Of a stretch of DNA of 64,000 nt, positions 52,744 through 62,665 are shown in pieces. Every line of letters starts with the position of its first letter. Within the stretch, counting starts at the first letter, position 1. The stretch is from Chryseobacterium sp. ON_d1 (GTDB taxonomy: Bacteria; Bacteroidota; Bacteroidia; Flavobacteriales; Weeksellaceae), in NCBI RefSeq assembly GCF_006829085.1, contig NZ_BJTC01000007.1, positions 48,121-112,120 on the forward strand, given 5' to 3'. The translations under genes were made by a program, and so were the position numbers. The notes under the pieces are model-generated. The model was not told the origin of the DNA and did not search any database. It saw only the letters and a list, made by a program, of their open reading frames with translations.

Positions 52744-55134
52744 TTATTTCAAAACTTGCTGGTCATACAGGAGATTGTCATATTCATCAAAGCTTATGAT
52801 CAATACTTTATATTGCTTTGCACTGTCGTTATTGAAGAACTTAATTCTGGGAGGAACATAGTCACTGTCAAACAAATTAGGATTCCAGTACAGGGTTTCC
52901 CGGGTATCATTTTCAATTTTCGCAGTATCATCTATCATTTCAATAGGGAATTCTGATGGTTTATCATATCCTTTTATGACAGAAGAGTTGTTCTTTGGAG
53001 CATCCTTTTCAGTATTTTTAGATTTCATATCACCTCTCATGGTGTAAACGGCTACTGCATCACCTATTAATCCAGCTCCCTTGATAATTTTTACCATAGC
53101 AATCTGGGCGATAGGAAGACTGGAAATCATGCTTGGGTCAACAGGTATTTCATCTAAATAAAGTTTAGCCTGCTGATTGCGGATATAAGGTATATTAACC
53201 CCTGAACTGTTTCTTTGAAATGTTAAACCCGCAGCTCTTCCCTGCAGCCAGTCCAGTATATTGGTTGATCCTGCAGCATGCTGATCTTCATTTACAAAAT
53301 CAAATATAGTGGAGTTGACAGAGTTAAACATTCCGGTGGAGAGCTGTTTGTTGAGCTCTTCTTTTGGGTCCTTCTTTTTTCCTACCAATTTTACCTGTTC
53401 AATCTGTATTTCATTAGTTGCTATTTTTTTATTGTTATTCTGAGTGTTGATGGCTCTGGAAATTGCAGGCGGAAGGGATTTATTTTTGTCGGCTTTTACC
53501 AAAGTATATTTTGTACCCGGGAAGTTTCCATTAAATGGGGTGGGATTGACCAGGGGTTCAATGGTAACAAATAAATTATCAGTACTTGATTCTTTATTCT
53601 CCGAATTTACAAATAATGAAATATTCAAAGGTTCATCATTGCTGAGATTATTTAAATATACATAGCCATTCTGATCCGTTTTGAATTGGTTAAAAGCAGA
53701 TGCATTTTTACCCAATTGTGATATTATATTTACATTGGTATTGATCAGCAGGGCACTGTTTTTAATAGGTTTTATCCTATAAGAAAGAAATTGCTGTGAA
53801 TTGGTTTTAATGGAAGGTGCAGATCCGCTGAGAACAGAATTCCAGTCGAATCTTTTCCAGTTTTCAGAAATAAGCAGAGCATCCAGAGCTTCTGTGTTGG
53901 CATTCTTAGAAAAGTATTGTGCAGGATTATCTATTCTTGTTGTAAAATCACCGGTAAGCCAAAGTGCACTCAGGATATTTTCTTCTTCCGGATTCTGAAT
54001 CCCGTCATCTTCGCTCACCAGAACAGTATAATTTTTAAAATTGGATTCCGGAGAGAGATCAATGCTGTTAAACGATCTTGGAGTTGGTTTTAAGCTTTGA
54101 GCTATGATTTCAGGTTTGTCAATCTTTAAATTTCCGGGTTTTATAAAGCAAAGCCTTTTGGCAACCACATTGTCCTGTTCATCAAAGATGGCCAGTTGTA
54201 AAATGCCGTTGGCACCATTGCTTATTTTGGTAGGAATAAGACTTGAAACTTCATTGGTCAGGTGGTTGATATTAGCTCGGTACGCAAGGTGGTTGTTGAT
54301 CGTTCCGATAATTTTATAATTTTGAAGCTGTTGTTTCAGATTTACCCCTTTTAAGGTGTATTTTATTCCTTCTTTAGAGCTTGAAACTTCCATATTCAGG
54401 CCGCTGTCGGCAACGGGTGGCAGATCTATTGTCTGTTTCTTTCCGTTATTATCCTGAATAATAGCCTGGTATTTTTTTCCTGAAGCGGGAGTTATTTTAA
54501 AAGAAGCAACATTTTTATCAAAAGATTTGAATGTGGTGATGGGTGTGCTGGGGTTTTGAACGTCGATTACTTTTCCGGTCCAGTTTTCTGGCAAAGAAGA
54601 ATTTCCTGATAATCTTACCGCAAATTTTGTAGGCATACCGCTAATGAAAGTTCCGCCTTCGGGAAAGGTTTTGACAGACCAATCAGAGCTTTTGGCGATA
54701 ATTAATGATTCTGTGGAATTCGGATTGTAAATCGGAAGTGTTTTAACAATCTGGAAATCTTCATTAAAATTAGTCATGTAAGGAGTGTAGGCTCTTACAA
54801 AATAAACCTGTTCAGGGAGATCGTCTTTCAGCTGAAAATCACCGCTGCCTTCGCCATTGGTAAGAAGGATGGTTTTCCAGTCTATTAATTTTTTATCAGA
54901 ATTGTACAGTTCAACAAATAGGGTTGTGGATGATGCAGAGCGGTTATATCCGTCAAATACAAAACTTTTGAACCATATTTTATCACCGGCAGCATATTGT
55001 AATTTGTCGGTCAGTAAATATACCTTCTCCTGTTCATAATTATTCTCAAGATTGGTAATTGCTTTTTCTAATTTGGTCTGTGCCAGTACTGGCTGTACGA
55101 TTGAAAGAAGCAATACACAGAATATATTTTTCAT
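52744..55134 (-). CDS. Exported MG2/TonB-plug-domain protein
   Basis: A 796-residue protein; start at 55134 gives signal peptide MKNIFCVLLLSIVQPVLAQ. N-terminal region (about 35-150) is an alpha-2-macroglobulin MG2-type domain (KVYLLTDKLQYAAGDKIWFKSFVFDG), common in Bacteroidota envelope proteins. Near the C-terminus (about 630-740) lies a TonB-receptor plug-like domain (NILDWLQGRAAGLTF, YLDEIPVDPS, IAQIAMVKIIKGAG). No beta-barrel follows, so it is not a transporter itself. Single gene with its own terminator. Partner unknown. Confidence 0.8.
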   Translation of the reverse strand: MKNIFCVLLLSIVQPVLAQTKLEKAITNLENNYEQEKVYLLTDKLQYAAGDKIWFKSFVFDGYNRSASSTTLFVELYNSDKKLIDWKTILLTNGEGSGDFQLKDDLPEQVYFVRAYTPYMTNFNEDFQIVKTLPIYNPNSTESLIIAKSSDWSVKTFPEGGTFISGMPTKFAVRLSGNSSLPENWTGKVIDVQNPSTPITTFKSFDKNVASFKITPASGKKYQAIIQDNNGKKQTIDLPPVADSGLNMEVSSSKEGIKYTLKGVNLKQQLQNYKIIGTINNHLAYRANINHLTNEVSSLIPTKISNGANGILQLAIFDEQDNVVAKRLCFIKPGNLKIDKPEIIAQSLKPTPRSFNSIDLSPESNFKNYTVLVSEDDGIQNPEEENILSALWLTGDFTTRIDNPAQYFSKNANTEALDALLISENWKRFDWNSVLSGSAPSIKTNSQQFLSYRIKPIKNSALLINTNVNIISQLGKNASAFNQFKTDQNGYVYLNNLSNDEPLNISLFVNSENKESSTDNLFVTIEPLVNPTPFNGNFPGTKYTLVKADKNKSLPPAISRAINTQNNNKKIATNEIQIEQVKLVGKKKDPKEELNKQLSTGMFNSVNSTIFDFVNEDQHAAGSTNILDWLQGRAAGLTFQRNSSGVNIPYIRNQQAKLYLDEIPVDPSMISSLPIAQIAMVKIIKGAGLIGDAVAVYTMRGDMKSKNTEKDAPKNNSSVIKGYDKPSEFPIEMIDDTAKIENDTRETLYWNPNLFDSDYVPPRIKFFNNDSAKQYKVLIISFDEYDNLLYDQQVLK

Positions 55135-55290
55135 AGAAATCTCAGGGCATTTTAATTCTGTGCTAATGTAATGATTTAAAGACTTCGGAAAATGATATTC
55201 AATGCCTAATTTAAAGAAAAAAATCAATTAACTGATATAAAAGATAAAAGCTGGTAAAAAGTGTAGTCTAAAAACAGACTGTCTTTATAA

Positions 55291-56040
55291 TTACCAGTTG
55301 TTTAATCCATTTTTTAAGGCAGCATTGTAATGCTCTTCATCAAAAGAATATAAATCCGGTGCTTTATGTGCACCGCCGCGCCTTTGTTCGTCTAATCTTT
55401 TCAGGATTCCGAGATTTTTAATTTTTCTGTAAAAATTTCCCCTGTTCAGTTCTTTTCCAAGAATGGCTTCATACAGTTTTTGAAGTTCAGGAAGCGTGAA
55501 TTTTTCAGGTAAAAGATTATAACCGATAGGTTTAATAGAGATCTTTTCTCTTAAAGTCATTAAGGCCTTTTCAATGATTTCTCTGTGGTCCATTGCCAAT
55601 TCAATTTCAGGAAGCTGGCTGAGGTAAACCCAACCGCAGGTTTCACTGAACTTATCAGGAATAGGGTTAAGTGTCAAAGAATTGTACAGCGCATAGAAGC
55701 CCAGTGTAATGAAGCGCTGCTTGTGGAACAGAGTCTCATCAAATTCATCAAAAAAAGACTGGCTTCGGTCCTTCCTTCCAAATACACCAAATTCCTCCAG
55801 ATAAACTCCGGAAATTCCTACACGTTCTTTAAGCACACGGGCTACCGCATCATTCAGGTCTTCCGAAAATTCAACATAACCACCAGGCAAAAGCCAAAGC
55901 TTTTTGTAGTCGGTCTTCAGCAGCAGAACTTTAAGTTCATTCTGTTCAAAGCCAAAAATGACAGAGTCCACAGACAGATTGGGAATATAGCGGGCTTTAT
56001 TGTATTCAGATTGTTGTATGATTAGTTCTCTGGAATCCAT
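55291..56040 (-). CDS. NrtR-like Nudix transcriptional regulator
   Basis: A 249-residue protein with an N-terminal Nudix fold (SVDSVIFGFEQNELKVLLLKTDYKKLWLLPGGYVEFSEDL) and a C-terminal winged helix (KFTLPELQKLYEAILGKELNRGNFYRKIKNLGILKR). The Nudix catalytic box is degenerate (A-R-V-L-K-E-R in place of R-E-x-x-E-E), as in regulators that bind rather than cut their ligand. Bacteroidota members control sugar-use genes, and this gene is divergent from a glycan-use operon, so it probably regulates that operon in response to a phosphorylated sugar derivative. Confidence 0.85.
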   Translation of the reverse strand: MDSRELIIQQSEYNKARYIPNLSVDSVIFGFEQNELKVLLLKTDYKKLWLLPGGYVEFSEDLNDAVARVLKERVGISGVYLEEFGVFGRKDRSQSFFDEFDETLFHKQRFITLGFYALYNSLTLNPIPDKFSETCGWVYLSQLPEIELAMDHREIIEKALMTLREKISIKPIGYNLLPEKFTLPELQKLYEAILGKELNRGNFYRKIKNLGILKRLDEQRRGGAHKAPDLYSFDEEHYNAALKNGLNNW

Positions 56041-56464
56041 AACATCATTTTGTCATTCTGTACAAATTTAATACTAAAAATTTTAAGAAAAAGTCAAATT
56101 AGGCAAACTGAGTACATTTTTTGGTTAATATTTTGTTAATGTGTTCTCATTGATTCGTTATGAAACAATGAAAAATCCATAAATAATCAATATTTAAGTT
56201 GCTGATTTTTAAATACTTGTACTAATTGTTAATTTTTTGTTACATTTTTTTTGAATTTCTCACAAAAATTTATAGTATTGTAATGCTTCATATTGAAGCA
56301 TTGATATGATTTTAGAATCAGCAGTTGAAAAATATATGAAGCAGCTTTAGGAAAGTTTGAAATTATTGAGCAGAGATTGAACAATTTGAAAGTTGATTAG
56401 TAAACATTCAGATGTTTGAAAAACAATCTTTTATTGGGAAAAATTGAATATATATATACTGAAA
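56041..56464. promoter_or_regulatory. Divergent regulatory region of the glycan locus
   Basis: 424 bp between the divergent regulator and receptor genes, very AT-rich, no gene seen. It contains the 21-bp perfect palindrome AATGCTTCA TAT TGAAGCATT at 56282-56302, about 160 bp before the receptor start; candidate operator or hairpin. Confidence 0.55.
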
Positions 56465-58720
56465 ATGAGAAAATCAACTTTAAGAATTTCTGCACTTGGA
56501 CTGATGCTTTCCTTTGCCACTGTCTTTGGTCAGCAAGCTGACAGCACAGCTGTGAAAAATGTTCTGAAATCAGCTTCTAAACCTGAAGAAGGCGTAAAAA
56601 CGGTCACATCTAAGGAAGACAACAACAGAAATGTAATGCTCAATGCAGCCAATAATACCAGCCCAAGAGATGTAAATATCGGTCTGCCTGGAACAGTGGG
56701 GGGAATTACCATTCTCGAAAATGATCTGCCAGTTGTGTACTTTTTCTGGCCGGAGCTTCCCAATAAAACCTGGAGACAGAGTGTTGGTTTAGAAAGAACC
56801 GGACTTCTGAAGATGGACCAGCTTGCCAACACCATGGGCGACCTTGGGTTTGCGGTAAATTCTTACGCGCAGACAGGAACAAAGGAATTTAAGCTCAAAG
56901 GAAAATTTACAACCAGTACTTTCGGATGGCTGCAGGGTGATGTGAATGCTTCCGGACCTATTTCTAAAAACGGCTGGACATATACGGTAGGTGCTTTTGC
57001 CAACTATGATCCGAGTACCTACAAATTAGGATTTGCCAGAAATGCAGATGAAACCAAGATTTTCAGAGCAGGAGTTACAAAATATTTTAAAGATGACCGG
57101 GGTAAAATCTCATTCCTTTACAAATACGCAGATTCTTACAGTATCACCAATTACGCACTGTTCCAGTATGGTGAGAACGGAAAAGTGACTGAACTTGACA
57201 ATTTTACCATCGGTAGAGATTCTTATGTAACGAGGGACGGAAGAATTAAGTTCAAAGATATTCTTTCCGGGGAAACGCAGTGGGCTTCAATGAATGGGAA
57301 AGACAACAGAACTACTTCCCACAATATTGATGTGCTGGGAAATTACAAGCTGAATAACGGCTGGAATTTTAAATTCTCCACAAGGGCACATTTTGCAACA
57401 ACTAAAATGGCCAATATTATTCCTTTGAGTATTTTTAATGCTCCTGCAGCATCAGGATACACAATTGCTTCAACGGGCCAGGCTTATTCCGGTCCGGTAG
57501 GAACGCAGCTTGTACTTTATACACCGAAAACACCGGTTACCAATATCGCAGGTCGTTTTTCATTAAATAAACAGATTGAAAATCACAACCTGACCTTCGG
57601 ACTTTTAGAGCAATACTATAACGTAGACAAATTTACGTCAAACCGTTCGTTCTTCTTTCAGACTGCAGAAGCACAGCCTCAGAGATTGGTGAGCCCTACG
57701 ACGGATGCAGACGGATTCTACAATTACAACGTAGGTGGTGAATTCCACAGCGGAACCGAGAACAAAATTTCTGTTTATGCCAATGATGAATGGAAAGTTT
57801 CAGATAATTTCAATCTTAGCTATGGTTTGCACCTGAGAAACCATATCATCAACGGACAGTTTTCAATGACGCCAAGGTCTCCGAATTTTGTTTTCGGTCC
57901 TAATGATTTCCAGGATATCAACGAAAGCTGGTTTCACGTTGCGGGAAGTGTTAATGCAGTCTACAACATCAGCAAAAATTTTGGTCTTTTGGCTAATTTT
58001 CTTTACACCGAAGAAAACCGAAGACTGGAAAGTTATTCTCAGCCATTCAGCCCTGATACAAGAAAAATTAAAAGTCCACTGGGTGCACTCGGCGTATTCT
58101 GGAATACCGATTATATTCAGTTGATTTCTCAGGCAACCTGGCTGACGAAAAATGGATATTTAGGAAGATATAATCTTGTTAACCCAAATAACTCCACTCA
58201 GGCTCTTGTGGCAAGCGTGGATTACAGCATCCAGACCTTAGGATGGACGACAGACTTTGTTTTAAAACCTTTTAAAGGGTTTAATTTACACTATCTTATA
58301 ACTTTTCAGAATCCGGTTTACAAAGATTTTGCCTTTGATGCCTTCGGACAGAACTACAATTACAGCGATAAAAACGTAGTGGGAATTTCAAAGGTTTTAA
58401 TGGAGATAGATCCAAGTTATACGATAGAAAAGTGGAGATTCTGGGCAAGTTTCAGGTATTTTTCCAAGCAGTATGCCAATATTACGAATGCATTGTATTT
58501 TGCCCCAAGATGGGAAACCTTCGGTGGGGTAAGCTATACCGTTAATAAAAATATCAATATCGGTGCAACGGTTATCAACTTCCTAAATCAGAGGGGAGCA
58601 AGCGGAACCATCAACGGAGCTGAGCTGATTACCGATGCAAGCCAGTATTATGGAAAACTGCTGACAGGAACATACATTATGCCATTGACAGGTCAGTTAT
58701 CAGTAAGCTTTAATTTCTAA
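56465..58720 (+). CDS. TonB-dependent receptor
   Basis: A 751-residue outer-membrane receptor; start at 56465 gives signal peptide MRKSTLRISALGLMLSFATVFG. A short N-terminal plug region (about 65-125; PRDVNIGLPGTVGGITILENDLPV) precedes a barrel with many aromatic-ended amphipathic strands and a C-terminal phenylalanine. It would import an oligosaccharide released by the secreted enzymes encoded behind it, with energy from TonB. It lacks an N-terminal carboxypeptidase-like repeat domain and no SusD partner follows. Confidence 0.88.
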   Translation: MRKSTLRISALGLMLSFATVFGQQADSTAVKNVLKSASKPEEGVKTVTSKEDNNRNVMLNAANNTSPRDVNIGLPGTVGGITILENDLPVVYFFWPELPNKTWRQSVGLERTGLLKMDQLANTMGDLGFAVNSYAQTGTKEFKLKGKFTTSTFGWLQGDVNASGPISKNGWTYTVGAFANYDPSTYKLGFARNADETKIFRAGVTKYFKDDRGKISFLYKYADSYSITNYALFQYGENGKVTELDNFTIGRDSYVTRDGRIKFKDILSGETQWASMNGKDNRTTSHNIDVLGNYKLNNGWNFKFSTRAHFATTKMANIIPLSIFNAPAASGYTIASTGQAYSGPVGTQLVLYTPKTPVTNIAGRFSLNKQIENHNLTFGLLEQYYNVDKFTSNRSFFFQTAEAQPQRLVSPTTDADGFYNYNVGGEFHSGTENKISVYANDEWKVSDNFNLSYGLHLRNHIINGQFSMTPRSPNFVFGPNDFQDINESWFHVAGSVNAVYNISKNFGLLANFLYTEENRRLESYSQPFSPDTRKIKSPLGALGVFWNTDYIQLISQATWLTKNGYLGRYNLVNPNNSTQALVASVDYSIQTLGWTTDFVLKPFKGFNLHYLITFQNPVYKDFAFDAFGQNYNYSDKNVVGISKVLMEIDPSYTIEKWRFWASFRYFSKQYANITNALYFAPRWETFGGVSYTVNKNINIGATVINFLNQRGASGTINGAELITDASQYYGKLLTGTYIMPLTGQLSVSFNF

Positions 58721-58729
58721 AATTTGAAA

Positions 58730-61021
58730 ATGAAAAAATCAGTATTCAACATAGCCGCTTTATTCTTAAGTGTGACCGCTTTTTCTCAGAATATTCAAAT
58801 CGTGACCAATTCAAAAGGCCCGGTGTTGGGGTATTCCACAGATTCAGGAGTGAAAATTCTAACGGTTGGCGGAAATAAATTCAAAGATTTAAACAGAAAC
58901 GGCAAACTCGATAAATACGAAGACTGGCGACTTTCCGCAGATGAAAGGGCGAAAGATCTGGCTTCAAAAATGACCATTGAGCAAATTGCAGGTCTGATGC
59001 TGTACAGCGGACATCAGTCTGTTCCGGCTCCTGCAGACGGTATCAGAGCAGGAAAATATAATGGCATGTTTTATAAAGAAAGCGGAGCAAAAGCTTCTGA
59101 TTTGACCGACCAGCAAAAGAAGTTTTTAAAGGAAGACAACCTTCGTCACGTCTTGGTAACAACCGTTGAATCTCCTGAAATTGCAGCCCAGTGGAGCAAT
59201 AATATCCAGGCATATATTGAAGGTCTGGGATTGGGGATTCCAGCCAACAACAGTACAGACCCAAGACATTCTGCAACAGTAACGGCAGAATTTAATGAAG
59301 GAGCAGGTGGACAGATTTCGCTTTGGCCGGATGGTTTGGCTATGGGGGCAACTTTCGATCCTGAGTTGGTAAAGAAATTCGGGAATATTGCCGCGCAGGA
59401 ATACAGGGCGCTGGGAATTTCAACGGCCTTATCTCCGCAGATCGACCTGGGAACAGAACCTCGCTGGTATAGAATTGCCTATGTTTTCTCTGAAAGTCCT
59501 GAACTGACGGCTGATTTGGCAAGAGGCTATATCGATGGTTTCCAAACCACCATTGGGAGCAAAAACGGTTGGGGGAACAAAAGTGTCAATGCAATGGTAA
59601 AACACTGGCCTGGAGGCGGACCGGAAGAGGGTGGCCGCGATGGACACTGGGCAATGGGAAAATTTGCGGTGTATCCGGGCAATAATTTTCAGAATCACGT
59701 AAAACCTTTTACTGAAGGCGCTTTCAAACTAAACGGAGGAACAAAGGAAGCTTCTGCAGTAATGCCTTATTACACGATTAGCTTTAATCAGGATACGAAA
59801 AACGGGGAAAACGTTGGAAACGGATACAGCAAATATTTAATCACAGATTTACTTCGCAGAAAATATAAGTATGATGGTGTTGTTTGCACTGACTGGCTCA
59901 TTACAGCCAATGAACCAAAAACACCGGGTGGATTTGCCGGAAAACCCTGGGGAGCTGAAAAACTATCCATTGCTGAGCGTCATTATAAAGTGTTGGAAGC
60001 CGGCGTTGACCAATTCGGAGGAAATAATGATAAAGGCCCTGTTCTGGAAGCGTATCAGATGGGGGTAAAAGAGCATGGGGAAAAAGTATACCGAGCAAAA
60101 TTTGAACAGTCTGCTGTTCGTTTGCTGAGAAATTTCTTCAGAACAGGGTTATTTGAAAATCCTTACGTTAACGTTGAAGAAACCAAAAAGACTGTTGGTA
60201 ATCCTGAATTTATGAAAGCTGGTTACGAAGCTCAGGTAAAATCTATCGTGATGTTGAAAAATAAAGCCAATGTTCTTCCCATCAAGGAAAGAAAAACGGT
60301 TTATATTCCCAAGCGGTATTCTCCTGCAATGTTCAACTGGTGGGGAATTTATACTCCTCCGTCTTTGGATTATCCCGTGAACATTGAGAAAATCAAAAAA
60401 GATTATAACGTAACCGAAGATCCGACAAAAGCTGATTTTGCATTGGTTTTTGTGAAAAGCCCGCACAGCGAAGAAGGCGGTTACAGTGACATCGATGCCA
60501 AAGAAGGCGGAAACGGGTATCTTCCGATTTCTCTTCAGTACCAGACCTATACAGCGACTGATGCGCGTGAAAAAAGTATAGCTGCCGGAGACCCGGTGGT
60601 GGCTCCGGATGTACATAACAGATCCTACAAAAATAAGACCTCAACAGTTACGAACTTTACCGATTTGCTGACCATTGAAAATGCGTATAAAGCTATGAAT
60701 GGGAAACCTGTCATTGTTTCAGTAACAGCTTCAAAACCGATGGTTTTCAACGAATTTGAAAAATATGCTGATGCGATTCTGATGAACTTCAACGTATCCA
60801 ATCAGGCAGTTGTAGATATCATCACCGGAAAATATGAACCGTCAGGATTACTTCCGGTTCAGATGCCTGCGAATATGGCTACGGTAGAAAAGCAGAAAGA
60901 AGATGTTCCATACGATATGGAAACGCACAGAGATACTGAAGGCCATAATTATGATTTTGGGTATGGGATGAATTGGTCTGGTGTGATTAAAGATGCAAGG
61001 ACAGAAAAATATAAAAAGTAA
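58730..61021 (+). CDS. GH3 family glycoside hydrolase 1
   Basis: A 763-residue secreted glycosidase with signal peptide MKKSVFNIAALFLSVTAFSQ. An EF-hand-like calcium loop sits at about residues 53-65 (DLNRNGKLDKYED). The GH3 N-terminal TIM barrel follows, with the nucleophile aspartate in GVVCTDW and the KHWPGGG substrate-binding segment, then the second alpha/beta-sandwich domain and a C-terminal Fn3-like end. Exo-acting beta-glycosidases of this family remove glucose, xylose or related sugars. Starts 9 bp after the receptor gene and ends at a terminator. Confidence 0.92.
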   Translation: MKKSVFNIAALFLSVTAFSQNIQIVTNSKGPVLGYSTDSGVKILTVGGNKFKDLNRNGKLDKYEDWRLSADERAKDLASKMTIEQIAGLMLYSGHQSVPAPADGIRAGKYNGMFYKESGAKASDLTDQQKKFLKEDNLRHVLVTTVESPEIAAQWSNNIQAYIEGLGLGIPANNSTDPRHSATVTAEFNEGAGGQISLWPDGLAMGATFDPELVKKFGNIAAQEYRALGISTALSPQIDLGTEPRWYRIAYVFSESPELTADLARGYIDGFQTTIGSKNGWGNKSVNAMVKHWPGGGPEEGGRDGHWAMGKFAVYPGNNFQNHVKPFTEGAFKLNGGTKEASAVMPYYTISFNQDTKNGENVGNGYSKYLITDLLRRKYKYDGVVCTDWLITANEPKTPGGFAGKPWGAEKLSIAERHYKVLEAGVDQFGGNNDKGPVLEAYQMGVKEHGEKVYRAKFEQSAVRLLRNFFRTGLFENPYVNVEETKKTVGNPEFMKAGYEAQVKSIVMLKNKANVLPIKERKTVYIPKRYSPAMFNWWGIYTPPSLDYPVNIEKIKKDYNVTEDPTKADFALVFVKSPHSEEGGYSDIDAKEGGNGYLPISLQYQTYTATDAREKSIAAGDPVVAPDVHNRSYKNKTSTVTNFTDLLTIENAYKAMNGKPVIVSVTASKPMVFNEFEKYADAILMNFNVSNQAVVDIITGKYEPSGLLPVQMPANMATVEKQKEDVPYDMETHRDTEGHNYDFGYGMNWSGVIKDARTEKYKK

Positions 61022-61028
61022 TTGAATG

Positions 61029-61070
61029 TTTCTGAGTCTGTATTGTACGGGCTCAGAATTTTATTTTTTG
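61029..61070 (+). terminator. Terminator after GH3 gene 1
   Basis: TTCTGAGTC / GGCTCAGAA-type hairpin (9 bp with one G-U pair, loop about 12 nt) followed by TTTTATTTTTT. Confidence 0.7.
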
Positions 61071-61277
61071 AATTAAAAAACTGTTTTCTGTCAACTACAA
61101 ATCAAAAGATTCGACGGAGTCAAAAGTTACAAAAGCTTTAAGTCTAAAATAATAATTCTAAAAGTCTACAAAATCGAAAATCAAGGATTTTCAAAATATA
61201 AGTGGCCTTTAAAAAAATAGCATTGAACTTAAAATAATTAAGTGTTAAAAACTTCTGTGCCTAAAAAACAACTTAAT

Positions 61278-62444
61278 ATGAAAATCAAATTCACACTATA
61301 TTCATTAATGCTGGGTTCATTAATGTTTGCCCAGGAAAACCTCGATTTCAGCGGAAAGAAAAACCTGGTTTCTCCGGAAATCAACGGTCAGAATGTTACC
61401 TTTCGTCTGCTGGCTCCCAATGCAAACAGTGTAAAACTGCAGGGAAACTGGTTTCCGTCAAAAGGAATGGAGCCGGGCTCCGTTGACTTACAGAAAGACA
61501 AAGACGGTGTCTGGTCGTTCACAAAAAATGATTTTAATCCGGATATTTACACCTATTCGTTTATTGTTGACGGGGTAAAAGCCAATGATCCGAACAATTC
61601 TTACCAGGTTCGTGATGTTTCTTCGGTGATGAGTATGATTTTAATTGACGGGAAGCCATCGGAAAATTATAAAGTTCAAAACGTCCCTCACGGAACGGTT
61701 TCCAAAAGATGGTATCACTCCAACGGAATGAAGGAAGACAGAAGATTAACCGTTTACACTCCGCCGGGGTACGAAAATTCCAGGGAAAAATTTCCTGTTT
61801 TGTATCTTTTACACGGAATGGGCGGAGATGAAGAAGCATGGATGACTTTAGGGCGGGCGTCACAGATTTTAGATAATCTGATAGCTCAGGGAAAAGCAAA
61901 GCCTATGATTGTCATAATGCCGAATGGTCACACCAGCAATTCAGCGGCGCCTGGCGAATCTTCAAAAGGATTTTATAAAATAGATATGAGAACGCCGGAT
62001 ATTTTCAGTGGCGATATGGAAACGTATTTCAAGGAAATTATGGATTTCACAGAGTCCAGTTATCGTGTAAAAGCGGATGCTAAAAACCGTGCGATTGCCG
62101 GACTTTCAATGGGTGGTTTCCATTCACTGTATATTTCTGCCAATCAGCCGAAAACGTTTGATTATGTAGGTCTTTTTTCTCCGGCGATTCTTCCGCCTGA
62201 CGATAAGAAAAGTCCAGTATATCAGAATTTAGATCAAAAGCTGAAAATCCAGCAAACCAATTCCTACCAACTTTATTGGATTGCCATTGGAAAGACCGAT
62301 TTTCTCTACAAGAATGTCAAAGAGTATCGTGAAAAACTCGACAAAATGAATTTCAAATATCAATATGCAGAATCAGAAGGAGGGCATACCTGGAGCAATT
62401 GGAGAACCTATCTGAACGAATTTGTTCCACAGTTGTTCAAATAA
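61278..62444 (+). CDS. Secreted esterase with N-terminal E-set domain (Fae1/Est-D-like)
   Basis: A 388-residue protein; start at 61278 gives signal peptide MKIKFTLYSLMLGSLMFAQ. Residues about 25-120 are an Ig-like E-set/CBM48-type domain (GQNVTFRLLAPNANSVKLQGNW, FTKNDFNPDIYTYSF), and about 135-388 an esterase-D alpha/beta-hydrolase: LLHGMGGDEEAW oxyanion region, nucleophile S in GLSMGG, late D/H (GHTWSNW). This layout is typical of xylan feruloyl/acetyl esterases in Bacteroidota. It would remove side-chain esters so the glycosidases can act. Confidence 0.88.
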   Translation: MKIKFTLYSLMLGSLMFAQENLDFSGKKNLVSPEINGQNVTFRLLAPNANSVKLQGNWFPSKGMEPGSVDLQKDKDGVWSFTKNDFNPDIYTYSFIVDGVKANDPNNSYQVRDVSSVMSMILIDGKPSENYKVQNVPHGTVSKRWYHSNGMKEDRRLTVYTPPGYENSREKFPVLYLLHGMGGDEEAWMTLGRASQILDNLIAQGKAKPMIVIMPNGHTSNSAAPGESSKGFYKIDMRTPDIFSGDMETYFKEIMDFTESSYRVKADAKNRAIAGLSMGGFHSLYISANQPKTFDYVGLFSPAILPPDDKKSPVYQNLDQKLKIQQTNSYQLYWIAIGKTDFLYKNVKEYREKLDKMNFKYQYAESEGGHTWSNWRTYLNEFVPQLFK

Positions 62445-62665
62445 GATATCAACAGAATTTTTGACATTCCATAGAATCTCAGCAATGGTCTTGAAATGCT
62501 GAATCCAGATTCCAGCCGAATGACGGATTAACTGTTATTTAGCTTTTGTTCTTTCCTGAATGAAATGAGGATTCAATGCAGTCAAATGCTTTTGTGAACT
62601 TAAAAACAACGAATTGCACAAAAAACTATTTAGCTGTTTGCATTAAAACTTTAAAATCAATAAAA

